Positions 17,221 to 25,515 of a stretch of 64,000 nt of DNA are shown here, one piece after another. The notes below the pieces were generated by a model. The model saw nothing but the letters and a program-made list of their open reading frames with translations. It had not been told where the DNA came from and made no database searches. Positions within the stretch are counted from its first letter, which is position 1. Every line of letters begins with the position of its first letter. Source of the stretch: Oscillospiraceae bacterium (GTDB lineage: Bacteria; Bacillota; Clostridia; Oscillospirales; Ruminococcaceae); the NCBI GenBank assembly GCA_015067025.1, contig SVNC01000004.1:1-64000 (forward strand), in the 5' to 3' direction. The translations under genes were made by a program, and so were the position numbers.

Positions 17221-18276
17221 CTGGATACATTTCTTACAATACTGATAGGCATAGGGATAATCATTGCTATTATAGCAGTGCTGGTGCTCATCTGTTTTCT
17301 CGGCGTTTCGGCAATTTACGAAAGCGTATTCGGAAAACGCTTCGAGATATACGATTCTCCCCTGCTACCCGATTTCAACGACTATCCAGGTCTTGAAAGT
17401 GAACACGTTTCCTTCCCTTCAAAAAAGGGATATAACCACATAGGAACCTTCTATCATCATAAGGATGTGACTAAGTTTAAAGGGCTTATTGTATTTTCGC
17501 ACGGCATATTTGACGGTCAGCTGAATTATCTGCCCGAGATAGATTATTTTGCAAGGCGAGGATATAAGGTATTCGGCTTTGATAATACAGGAAGTCATTT
17601 ATCAGGCGGAAAGTCTCTGCGTGGTCTTCCCCAGTCGGCAGAGGATTTAGATACCGCCTTAGCCTACGTTACAGAAGTAACGAAAGACGAGAAGCTGCCG
17701 CTATTCTTATTCGGTCATAGCTGGGGCGGTTATGCGGTATCAGCGGTAAGCTGTTATAACTTATATGATATAAAGGGCGTATTCGTTCAGAACGGCTTTA
17801 ATCGCTGTTGCGATATGCTCACCGCAGAGGCGGTAAAGCGTTTCGGCAAATGGATGCTTGCCCTTACCCCTTATATAAGGATGTACGAAAAGATGAAATT
17901 CGGCAAGGCGGCAGATTATACTGCTATGCAGGGTGTCGCAAAAGCTACCTCCAATGGCACTAAATTCCTTATCCTGCACAGTCTCGACGATAAGAGCATC
18001 AGCCTTACAAACAGCGTTTTATCAAACGTTATAAAAAATGACAATATAACCCTTATCACCGAAAAGCATAAGGGGCATAATTCCCTTGACAGCGACAAGG
18101 CAATAAAGTATAAGAAAAAGCTTGACGATATGTGCTATGACGAGCTTGGCAAAAATCCCACAAGTACAGCGAAAAGAGAATTCTATCAGAAAAACGCCGA
18201 TAAAAAGACCTATTTCGAGATAGATTTCAGACTTATGAAAATAATTGCCGATTTTTATGAGGCGGGTTGTAAATAA
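17221..18276 (+). CDS. Membrane-anchored alpha/beta hydrolase
   Basis: A serine hydrolase of the alpha/beta fold, probably held by one N-terminal helix (FLTILIGIGIIIAIIAVLVL). The nucleophile elbow is GHSWGG, the acid is in HSLDDKS and the His in HKGHNSL. HGIFDG supplies the oxyanion loop. The substrate is unknown; lysophospholipase-like and acyl-esterase members look similar. Start choice is difficult. The track's TTG at 17182 lies inside a hairpin with no ribosome site. AAAGGGGG at 17205-17212 is 8 bases before an in-frame CTG at 17221, which starts the protein just before the helix, so I use it (351 residues). Confidence 0.75.
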   Translation: MDTFLTILIGIGIIIAIIAVLVLICFLGVSAIYESVFGKRFEIYDSPLLPDFNDYPGLESEHVSFPSKKGYNHIGTFYHHKDVTKFKGLIVFSHGIFDGQLNYLPEIDYFARRGYKVFGFDNTGSHLSGGKSLRGLPQSAEDLDTALAYVTEVTKDEKLPLFLFGHSWGGYAVSAVSCYNLYDIKGVFVQNGFNRCCDMLTAEAVKRFGKWMLALTPYIRMYEKMKFGKAADYTAMQGVAKATSNGTKFLILHSLDDKSISLTNSVLSNVIKNDNITLITEKHKGHNSLDSDKAIKYKKKLDDMCYDELGKNPTSTAKREFYQKNADKKTYFEIDFRLMKIIADFYEAGCK

Positions 18277-18283
18277 AACATAA

Positions 18284-18320
18284 ACGGCACATCAGAAACA
18301 AATGATGTGCCGTTTTATTT
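18284..18320 (+). terminator. Intrinsic terminator after the hydrolase
   Basis: Perfect 11-base stem ACGGCACATCA/TGATGTGCCGT with an 8-base loop, followed by TTTATTTATTT. Confidence 0.85.
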
Positions 18321-18349
18321 ATTTAAACGCCTTTTGTTAAGGTTTTTTA

Positions 18350-18378
18350 TTGACATTAAAGGCAATTTATGCTATACT
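18350..18378 (+). promoter_or_regulatory. Promoter of the CE2-like esterase gene
   Basis: TTGACA, 17-base spacer, TATACT, about 37 bases before the start. The 13 bases TTTATGCTATACT around the -10 also occur in the promoter of the CBM-bearing gene at 28890. Confidence 0.8.
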
Positions 18379-18415
18379 CTTTTTCAAGTAAAATACTTTG
18401 TGAAAGGAAAGTAAT

Positions 18416-19870
18416 ATGAAGTTAAAAAGAATTTTAGCGGCTTTTTTAGCCGTAGCGACTCTTATGAGTGCAACTGCCTGCTCAGGCGAAACCACAAGCT
18501 CTGTTACAAGCGAACCTACAAGCAGTGTAACAAGTGAAGAAAGCAAAAACGAATCAAGCGAAGCTGAAACCAGTGCCAGCGAATCAAGCACTACAGAAAC
18601 ATCAGCTCCTGAAACTACAACAACTACAAAGGCTCCTGAAACAGAAGCTCCCGAAACCACAACTACCACAAAGGCTCCTGAGACAGAAGCTACTGAAACC
18701 ACAACTACCACAACAACAAAAGCTCCCGAAACTCCCGCACCTGAAACTACAACAACTACAAAGGCTCCTGAAACAGAGAAGCCTGAGGAATCTAAACCTT
18801 TGGAGAAAAGCGAAATGACAGATAAGATAAACACTTTCAAAATGACAGAAGACAATGCAAAGCATATAGGCAGAACCTATACAGACAGCGACGGCACAGT
18901 ATGGCTGTCCCACTCAGCTTCTGCTCTTGAATTTACATTCACAGGCACAAAGGCGTCTGTTACAGTATGTGAAGATATCGTATACAGTGCCGGCAATGAG
19001 CCCAGATTTGCAGTATATGTAAATGATGAAAGAGTTGAAGACGTTCTTCTTAAGGAAAAGGAAAAGACTATCGACTTCTACTCTGCCGACAAAGCGAAGG
19101 AAACAAAGGTAAAGATCATCAAGCTTTCTGAAGCTGCAAACAGCATCTTCGGTGTAAAGTCAGTTAGTGCAAACACAACAAACCTCGTACCCACTGCAAA
19201 GAAGGCACTCAAGATAGAATTTATCGGCGACTCCATTACTTGTGGCTACGGTGTTGACGATGAGGTTAAGGAAAACCACTTCTCAACTGCTACAGAAGAC
19301 GCAACAAGAGCTTACGCATATAAGACAGCGATGAACCTTGACGCTGATTACAGCCTTGTATCCTTCAGCGGTCACGGTATCATTTCAGGCTACACAAGCA
19401 CAAACGTAAAGCAGTCCGATCAGATCGTTTCCAAGTACTATGAAGACGTTGCAAGAAACTACTCAGGCAGTAAGATAGTTCAGAACGACTGGGATTTCTC
19501 TCGCTTTACCCCCGACATTATCGTTATCAACCTCGGTACAAACGATAACTCCTATGTAAAGAAGGATAAGGAAAAGGAAAAGGAATACGAAGCAGGTTAT
19601 ATCGAATTCTTAAAGCAGGTAAGAGCAAAGAACCCCGACGCTTACATCGTATGCACCTTAGGCGTTATGGGCAACGAACTTTTCTTCGCTATGAGAAGAG
19701 CCGCTAATCAGTATAAGGAAGAGACGGGCGACACAAAGGTTGAGTCCATGCTCTTTACAACTCAGACAGCTTCTGACGGTTATGCTGCTGACTGGCACCC
19801 CACAGAAAAGACACATACAAAGGCTGCTACAAGACTTACAACGTTCATTGAAGAGCTTTTAGCACAGTAA
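18416..19870 (+). CDS. Lipoprotein carbohydrate esterase, CE2-like, with Thr-rich linker
   Basis: A 484-residue secreted lipoprotein. A signal peptide ends in the lipobox SATAC (Cys22). A Ser/Thr/Glu linker follows, with repeats of ETTTTTKAPET (about 60-125) that resemble glycosylated linkers of ruminococcal surface proteins. A beta-rich jelly-roll-like domain (about 136-250) precedes an SGNH hydrolase domain with IEFIGDSIT (Ser273), INLGTNDNS and DWHPT. This two-domain order matches CE2 deacetylases, which remove acetyl groups from xylan or other glycans. It is a single-gene unit with promoter and terminator. The SGNH call is secure; CE2 is likely; the substrate is inferred. Confidence 0.87.
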   Translation: MKLKRILAAFLAVATLMSATACSGETTSSVTSEPTSSVTSEESKNESSEAETSASESSTTETSAPETTTTTKAPETEAPETTTTTKAPETEATETTTTTTTKAPETPAPETTTTTKAPETEKPEESKPLEKSEMTDKINTFKMTEDNAKHIGRTYTDSDGTVWLSHSASALEFTFTGTKASVTVCEDIVYSAGNEPRFAVYVNDERVEDVLLKEKEKTIDFYSADKAKETKVKIIKLSEAANSIFGVKSVSANTTNLVPTAKKALKIEFIGDSITCGYGVDDEVKENHFSTATEDATRAYAYKTAMNLDADYSLVSFSGHGIISGYTSTNVKQSDQIVSKYYEDVARNYSGSKIVQNDWDFSRFTPDIIVINLGTNDNSYVKKDKEKEKEYEAGYIEFLKQVRAKNPDAYIVCTLGVMGNELFFAMRRAANQYKEETGDTKVESMLFTTQTASDGYAADWHPTEKTHTKAATRLTTFIEELLAQ

Positions 19871-19887
19871 GATAATACATAAATATG

Positions 19888-19919
19888 ATCCCGTAGCCAT
19901 ACAGCTACGGGATTTTTTT
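19888..19919 (+). terminator. Intrinsic terminator after the esterase
   Basis: Ten-base stem ATCCCGTAGC/GCTACGGGAT with a 6-base loop, then a run of T. Confidence 0.88.
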
Positions 19920-19989
19920 ACGATGAGCCGATAATCTCAGTCAAATGGACTGCGGCAATTTTTAAAATCTTTGATTTTAAAAGCAATGG

Positions 19990-20115
19990 GAATCTTGGTG
20001 AACGTCACGTGTTTGAACAACAATTTATTGTGCATCTGCTGTGTAACCCCGCCGTTAGTCTTTGCTTTTACGAACATCTATGCTTTCAAAAGGCGGTATT
20101 TGGATCAAACGCCAC
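19990..20115 (+). repeat. Dispersed mosaic repeat, copy A
   Basis: The 310-base gap between the esterase and the YjbR gene contains, beyond the terminator, modules that recur in reverse orientation at 29090-29290. Shared elements are TGAACGtCACGtGTTtgAACAACAATTTATtGTGCAT, then TGTAACcCCGCCGTT, a 35-40 base loop closed by GGCGG, then TTGGATcaAACGCCACGC. The CCGCC/GGCGG pair would close a stem. No coding capacity is evident; the track ORFs here are chance frames. Confidence 0.6.
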
Positions 20116-20123
20116 GCATTTGC

Positions 20124-20152
20124 TTGAATTTTTGCGATATTTATTATATAAT
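20124..20152 (+). promoter_or_regulatory. Promoter of the YjbR/NUDIX/dehydrogenase operon
   Basis: TTGAAT, 17-base spacer, TATAAT, about 28 bases before the start codon and immediately after the mosaic repeat. Confidence 0.7.
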
Positions 20153-20180
20153 TATCTAAAAGATATAAGGTGAGTGACGT

Positions 20181-20531
20181 ATGAAAACAAGAAAAGAAGC
20201 TATCGACTTTTGCCTGACCCTTGCTGATGTCTATGAGGATTATCCCTTTCACGATGATAACTGGACGTTGATGCGGCACAAAGGCACCGCAAAGACCTTT
20301 GCTACCATCTATGAAAGGCAAGGGAATATATGGCTCAATTTAAAATGCGACCCTATGCTGACTGCTATGTGGAGAAGTGCATATCAGTCCGTCATACCTG
20401 CCTACCATATGAATAAATACCACTGGAATTCTGTTATCCTTGACGGCACTATTCCCGATAAGGATATAGAAATAATGATAAAGGACAGCTATCATCTTAC
20501 TTACACAAGGCCAAAGGAGAAAAAGAAATGA
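20181..20531 (+). CDS. MmcQ/YjbR family protein
   Basis: A 116-residue protein of the MmcQ/YjbR (CyaY-like fold) family: KTRKEAIDFCLTL at the N-terminus, WLNLKCDP near residue 54, the YHMNKYHWNSV segment near 75, and SYHLT near the end. Members are suspected DNA-binding or accessory proteins, with no firm biochemical role. GGTGAG precedes the start. It is the first gene of a tightly packed operon; its end overlaps the NUDIX start by four bases. Confidence 0.85.
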   Translation: MKTRKEAIDFCLTLADVYEDYPFHDDNWTLMRHKGTAKTFATIYERQGNIWLNLKCDPMLTAMWRSAYQSVIPAYHMNKYHWNSVILDGTIPDKDIEIMIKDSYHLTYTRPKEKKK

Positions 20532-21040
20532 GAAGCTTATTTATAGTAGATAAAAAGGATTATGATGAAAGCTTCGCCCGTTCCAAAAGACCGTCTGCAA
20601 GAGCGGTTATCATAAAAGATAACCTTTTGGCAATGGTATATAGTGAAAAGTACAGATATTATAAATTCCCCGGTGGCGGTATAGAAAAGGGTGAAGAACA
20701 TATTTCCGCCCTTATACGAGAAGTCAGAGAAGAAACGGGACTTTCTGTTATTCCCGATACCATAAAGGAGTACGGCAAAGTAGATATTCTTCGCAAAAGT
20801 GACATCTTCGAAAACACGGTATTCTATCAGGAGAATTTTTATTATCTTTGCGATGTGACGAAAGATTTAGACAGTCAGAAGCTTGATGATTACGAGCTTG
20901 AATCAGGATTTACGTTAAAATACGTAACGGCCGATGAGGCTATAAGAACAAACAGAGAAAAATCTACGTCAGACGACGTATATATGATAGAAAGAGAAAT
21001 CCGAGTGCTGGAAATTTTAAAAGGAGAATTTGATTTATGA
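20528..21040 (+). CDS. NUDIX hydrolase
   Basis: A 170-residue pyrophosphohydrolase of the NUDIX superfamily. The full Nudix box is present near residues 55-77 as GGGIEKGEEHISALIREV followed by REETGL, fitting GX5EX7REUXEEXGU. The flanking FPGGGIE and RAVIIKDNLLAMVYS strands fit the fold. The substrate cannot be read from the box. The start overlaps the upstream stop (ATGA), and the stop overlaps the dehydrogenase start in the same way, so all three are translationally coupled. Confidence 0.9.
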   Translation: MRSLFIVDKKDYDESFARSKRPSARAVIIKDNLLAMVYSEKYRYYKFPGGGIEKGEEHISALIREVREETGLSVIPDTIKEYGKVDILRKSDIFENTVFYQENFYYLCDVTKDLDSQKLDDYELESGFTLKYVTADEAIRTNREKSTSDDVYMIEREIRVLEILKGEFDL

Positions 21041-21993
21041 AAATAGTTTTTGCAGATGCTGATACTTTAGGAGCAGATATTTCACTCGAGAAATTCAGAG
21101 AATTCGGGGAGATTGAAGTTTACGGCTTTACAAAGTCCGATGAGCTGAAATCCCGCTGTGACGGTGCAGACGTGGTTATTACAAATAAGGTCTGCGTAAA
21201 TGAAAAGACCTTAGGTGAAAATCCAACCATTAAATTTGTAGGAGTTACCGCAACAGGTACAAACGTAATCGACTTTGATTACACCAAAAAGCACGGTATT
21301 ACGGTAACCAACGTCAAGGGCTATTCTACCCAGTCGGTGGCACAGCACTCCTTCTCCCTTTTATTCTATCTGATGGAAAAAAGCTACTACTACGACACCT
21401 ACGTAAAGCAGGAAAAGTACGTAGATAACGTGCTTTTCAACCACTTGGGACAGACCTTCAATGAGCTGTACGGCAAGACCTGGGGTATAGTGGGACTTGG
21501 CGAGATAGGCAGAAGAGTAGCGGATATAGCAAAGTCGTTCGGTTGCAAGGTTATATATTATTCCACGTCAGGAAAGAATAACAATGAGAACTATAGTCGT
21601 GTGGATTTCGATACTCTGCTCAGCACTTCTGATATAGTTTCCGTCCACGCTCCATTAAATCAGTATACGGAAAATCTTTTCGACAAATCAGCCTTTGATA
21701 AAATGAAGAAGAATGCAATATTTATAAACGTCGGCAGAGGCCCTATAGTAAATGAGCAGGCGTTATATGACGCTTTGTGTGAAGAAAAGATTGCAGGTGC
21801 AGGTCTTGACGTACTGTGCGAAGAGCCTATGTCAAGGAATAACCCCTTAGTGCAGTTCAAGAACAGCAACAGACTCATAATAACTCCACACATTGCCTGG
21901 GCAACTGTAGAAGCAAGAATGCGACTTATCGAAGAGGTTTATCTCAATCTCAAAGCCTTTACAATGGGTGAAAAAAGAAGTGTAGTTGAATAA
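21037..21993 (+). CDS. D-2-hydroxyacid dehydrogenase
   Basis: An NAD-dependent D-isomer-specific 2-hydroxyacid dehydrogenase of 318 residues, closest in look to glycerate/hydroxypyruvate reductases. The Rossmann motif is GIVGLGEIGRRVADIAKSFG near residue 150. INVGRGPIVNE carries the catalytic Arg region, AGLDVLCEEP the Glu, and TPHIAW the catalytic His. The N-terminal catalytic part includes FVGVTATGTNVID. A role in glycerate or serine-related metabolism is an inference. It is the last gene of the three-gene operon and is followed by a terminator. Confidence 0.9.
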   Translation: MKIVFADADTLGADISLEKFREFGEIEVYGFTKSDELKSRCDGADVVITNKVCVNEKTLGENPTIKFVGVTATGTNVIDFDYTKKHGITVTNVKGYSTQSVAQHSFSLLFYLMEKSYYYDTYVKQEKYVDNVLFNHLGQTFNELYGKTWGIVGLGEIGRRVADIAKSFGCKVIYYSTSGKNNNENYSRVDFDTLLSTSDIVSVHAPLNQYTENLFDKSAFDKMKKNAIFINVGRGPIVNEQALYDALCEEKIAGAGLDVLCEEPMSRNNPLVQFKNSNRLIITPHIAWATVEARMRLIEEVYLNLKAFTMGEKRSVVE

Positions 21994-21995
21994 AA

Positions 21996-22034
21996 ATATC
22001 AGCCCCTCTCACGAGGGGCTGATATGTGTTTTTA
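21996..22034. terminator. Bidirectional terminator
   Basis: Thirteen-base stem ATATCAGCCCCTC/GAGGGGCTGATAT with a 4-base loop. The plus side is followed by GTGTTTTTAAT and the minus side by TTTTATTC, serving the dehydrogenase and the Fn3 protein respectively. Confidence 0.88.
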
Positions 22035-22053
22035 ATCGTCTGACAGCTTTTAT

Positions 22054-24726
22054 TTATGAATTTGTTGTACCGTCAACATAGCTTGCACCACCGTAATATG
22101 CGGTAGAGCCGACCATATTATAGGTGCGTACTCTGAAGCTGTAGGTTGTACCCTTTTCAAGACCTGCTACTCTGTAGGTAACGGTATCGGATGAGGTTAT
22201 CTTCTTTACTCTCGTCCACTTGCCATCCTTTAGCATTTCTACGATATAGCCCTTTGCACTGTCATTTTTATTCCAGTTAAGACGAAGAGCTGTGCCTGCC
22301 TTGCCGCCTATTCTGAGATTTTCAGCAGAGGAAGGATTGGTTGTAAGAGAAATCGTAGAATAACCGCTGTAGTATGCAGTGCCGTTAATTGTCTTGAATG
22401 CTTTTATCCTGAAATTGTATGTGGTAGAAGCTTCAAGTCCTGTCACTCTGTAGGTGGTCTTTGTATTGCCTGCAATTCTTGCAACTCGTACCCATTTGTT
22501 GTCCTTATACATTTCTATGATATATCCGCCTGCAGACGTGTTCTTTGTCCAGTTAAGACGAAGAGCGTTTGATGCTCTGCCTCCCTCAGAAAGTCCTGAA
22601 ACAGCTGAAGGATTTGTGGTAAGAGAAATCGCATCGGTATATCCGCTGTAGCTTGCAACACCATTAACAGTCTTGAATGTTCTCATTCTGAACTGGTAGG
22701 TGGTAGAGCCTTCAAGTCCTGTCACTCTGTAGGTAGTGGTAGTGTTGCCTGCAATTCTTGCAATTCTTGTCCACTTACCACCCTTGTACATTTCTATTAT
22801 ATATCCACCTGCTGTATTGTTTTTATCCCAGTTAAGACGGAGTGCGTTACCTGATCTTCCACCCTCTCTGAGACCTGTCACTGCTGAAGGATCTGTAGTT
22901 GCACTGATTTCGGAGGAATATGCACTGTATACCTTCTGAGTGCCTACCGCCGCAATGCTTCTTATACGGAATTTATAGGCAGTGCCTGCAACGAGGCCTT
23001 CTACTGTGCAGGAGGTTGCATTACTGTCTGCAGTCTTTACTACGCTCCATTTTATACCATCGTATATTTCTATGCTATAGCCTACATTGGCATAACTGTT
23101 TTTATTCCATTTTAACGTAGCTGAAGTGCTGTTTTTTGAAGAAACGGCAAATCCTGTTACACCGGGAATAGCTGTGGTTACGGTAACTTCAGTCGATTCT
23201 CCATATACCCAGGTGTCGCCGATCAACTTACAGGGTACTATTCTGTATTTATATGTGGTTGCGGGAGTGAGATCTTCGACTTTGGTGGCAGTAATAGAGT
23301 TTTGTGCTATACCTACAACAGGATACCAATAACCGTTTTCATATTTTTCTACGTTGTAACAGGTAGCTGATGAGTTTAAATCCCAGCTGAGAGTTACAGT
23401 GGTATCTGTAGCAGCAGCCTTGAAGTTTTCTGTCTTTGTAACCTGACCGTTATTTGCAGAATCTATATCATCGGGATTTACACGATAAAGTGTAGCACCT
23501 GTTGTATCTGATTTAAACCAGTATACAAGGCCGTCTGAGAAAAGAACGGGTGCACAGTCGGAAAGATACATATAAGTATCAACTATATCTGATGTGAGAT
23601 TACCCTGTCCGTCTATCGTGCAAAGTCTTGTGTAGATAGTATAATCCTTTAACTCTTCCCACATAACAAGGAATTTGTTGTCGTTTATCTTTAAGAGATG
23701 AGGTGTACATATTTCAACGTCATCGTCATCCGTATAATTTGTAATATACTTTACAGAGGTAGAGGAAAGGTTCTTATCTGTTACAGTAATAAAGATATTT
23801 CTCATTGAATTATAGCTTATATAATCCGCACTCTGATCAGCTGTATTTCCTGCTATAACGATATTATTTGCAGTAAGCTCTACGCCGCCTACGCTGACGC
23901 CTGTAAAGTTATCACCTATAGCCCCTGAAATGGGGAGAGCGTTTATGTAGCTTACGTTTGTGATGTCGTCACCTACAGCACACTTTGTAATAACAACTGC
24001 TCTCGGATAAGCGTCACCGTGGTCTACTCTGTAGATATAATTGCCGTCAGTTTCTATAAACTGGTTGAAGGAGTGGCTTACGTAGCCGTATCTGATATTC
24101 ATAACGTCATACCAGGAGTCTACAACAGTCATAGTGCTTGTGTTCACTACAAAGGTCATATTAGCCTGGTGATGATAGCCGTCATCTGACATATACATCT
24201 CGTGGGACGTGTGTATATAGAGCTTGCCTGCGGTTTCGGTCATACGCAGTGAGCCGGCGTCAAAGGGTATGTAGGTATTTGCGCCATACACGCTTACAGT
24301 ACTTACTCTTTCACCTAATCCCTTGGTCCATTTTTCGATAAGAAGAACTTCCTGATCGTCGCTTTCTGATGAATTATTTTTGCCCCATACCAGATAGCAA
24401 TAATCACTGCCCTGATAGTATCCGCCAAAGACGTAGGAGGTCTTTGTGATGATTTTTCTGAATTTCAGCGTAAGATCGCTGTAATAATCTTCAACGATCA
24501 GCTTACCGTCATAGTATTCAATTCTTCTGAAGCCGTCGTCAGTTTCTTCCATATAGGATTTTACTGTTCTTGAATAGGTAAGATAGTCGTTCGCAGACTG
24601 GTTATAGCCTGCTGCAGAACCATTAAGTTTTACTGCGGCCCGGTCGGGTGACGTTGCCGCAGAAGCACTGACTGCTAAAATCACAGTCATCGTAAGTGCG
24701 GTTAATGTTGCTATAAGCTTTTTCAT
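22054..24726 (-). CDS. Secreted protein with five fibronectin type III domains
   Basis: An 890-residue exported protein. A signal peptide (MKKLIATLTALTMTVILAVSASAA) leads into an unrecognised beta-rich region of about 390 residues, possibly a propeller. Five Fn3 domains then start near residues 428, 521, 613, 706 and 798. Domains 3 and 4 are nearly identical (GGYIIEMYK..KWxRxARIAGNT), pointing to recent internal duplication. There is no catalytic motif, LPXTG, SLH or dockerin. It lies 17 bases after an SGNH hydrolase and behind NhaC, on one transcript. A surface or binding role is inferred only from the architecture. Confidence 0.85.
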   Translation of the reverse strand: MKKLIATLTALTMTVILAVSASAATSPDRAAVKLNGSAAGYNQSANDYLTYSRTVKSYMEETDDGFRRIEYYDGKLIVEDYYSDLTLKFRKIITKTSYVFGGYYQGSDYCYLVWGKNNSSESDDQEVLLIEKWTKGLGERVSTVSVYGANTYIPFDAGSLRMTETAGKLYIHTSHEMYMSDDGYHHQANMTFVVNTSTMTVVDSWYDVMNIRYGYVSHSFNQFIETDGNYIYRVDHGDAYPRAVVITKCAVGDDITNVSYINALPISGAIGDNFTGVSVGGVELTANNIVIAGNTADQSADYISYNSMRNIFITVTDKNLSSTSVKYITNYTDDDDVEICTPHLLKINDNKFLVMWEELKDYTIYTRLCTIDGQGNLTSDIVDTYMYLSDCAPVLFSDGLVYWFKSDTTGATLYRVNPDDIDSANNGQVTKTENFKAAATDTTVTLSWDLNSSATCYNVEKYENGYWYPVVGIAQNSITATKVEDLTPATTYKYRIVPCKLIGDTWVYGESTEVTVTTAIPGVTGFAVSSKNSTSATLKWNKNSYANVGYSIEIYDGIKWSVVKTADSNATSCTVEGLVAGTAYKFRIRSIAAVGTQKVYSAYSSEISATTDPSAVTGLREGGRSGNALRLNWDKNNTAGGYIIEMYKGGKWTRIARIAGNTTTTYRVTGLEGSTTYQFRMRTFKTVNGVASYSGYTDAISLTTNPSAVSGLSEGGRASNALRLNWTKNTSAGGYIIEMYKDNKWVRVARIAGNTKTTYRVTGLEASTTYNFRIKAFKTINGTAYYSGYSTISLTTNPSSAENLRIGGKAGTALRLNWNKNDSAKGYIVEMLKDGKWTRVKKITSSDTVTYRVAGLEKGTTYSFRVRTYNMVGSTAYYGGASYVDGTTNS

Positions 24727-24743
24727 AGGATTACCTCCTTAGT

Positions 24744-25511
24744 TTAAAAGAATAGATTGTTTCTTATTTCCTTTGTAGCGTATGCACCGTGAAGCTTCTG
24801 TCCGTTTTCCTTGGGATGAAGTCCGTCTATGAGATATCTGCCTTCTCCGCCGACAACTTCAAACTTTTCGCAGATACCGCAGTTATGATAGCAGTCTATC
24901 ACCTGTGCACCCATGGCACCTGCGATCTTTCTCATGACAGTCTTTATCTGGAATTTTGTCTTTTCGTTGTGCTCAGGGTTTGCCGTCTGTAAGGGGGTAA
25001 GAACAAATACTCTCGCGTCGGGATATTCCTCCATTATTTTCTGTATGCACCAGCGCATTGCACCTGCTTCTGTAAAGAGGTCGATGTTGGGATTGTTGTC
25101 AAGTTCCTTTCCCATAAGAGCGACCTTTGTATTGCCAAGACGGTTTACGTCATCGTTTGTACCCATAGCAAAAGCGAAAATATCAGGAACGGGATGTTCT
25201 CCGCTCTTTACTTCTTCAATGAATTTCTGAATATGCACGATAGCACAGTTATTCATTCTTTTCTGTAATTCTTCCTCGTCGTCTGTAGGCTCCCAGCCAT
25301 CGCTTATTCCTGCAAAATCGGGGTCGGTGTAGTTTTGTGTTGTAATACTTTTTCCGTTTACTGAAACGGTTCTCTTGTACCATACCGCACTGCCTACTGC
25401 CACGTTGTGATGTGACGCCATACCGAGGTTGTTGAACACATGGTAGGACCACTGATTGTTCTGAGTTATGCTGTCGCCGTCAACACCGAAATTAAGCTTT
25501 GAAAAATCCAT
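24744..25511 (-). CDS. Cytoplasmic SGNH/GDSL hydrolase
   Basis: A 255-residue SGNH-fold esterase or lipase-like protein. Block I is VDGDSITQN, block III is FAMGTNDD and block V is DGLHPKENG, so the Ser, Asn and Asp-His catalytic elements are all present. It has no signal peptide, unlike the CE2-like lipoprotein at 18416. I chose ATG 25511 because AAAAAGGAG lies 9 bases upstream; the longer track start would overlap nhaC. The middle position between an antiporter and a secreted Fn3 protein gives no clear substrate. The family is secure, the activity unknown. Confidence 0.85.
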   Translation of the reverse strand: MDFSKLNFGVDGDSITQNNQWSYHVFNNLGMASHHNVAVGSAVWYKRTVSVNGKSITTQNYTDPDFAGISDGWEPTDDEEELQKRMNNCAIVHIQKFIEEVKSGEHPVPDIFAFAMGTNDDVNRLGNTKVALMGKELDNNPNIDLFTEAGAMRWCIQKIMEEYPDARVFVLTPLQTANPEHNEKTKFQIKTVMRKIAGAMGAQVIDCYHNCGICEKFEVVGGEGRYLIDGLHPKENGQKLHGAYATKEIRNNLFF

Positions 25512-25515
25512 TGTT

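Noticed and set aside
18367-18855. Minus-strand ORF of 162 residues rich in Val and Ser
   Set aside because: It is the antisense shadow of the Thr-rich linker of the CE2-like esterase; repeats on one strand keep other frames open.
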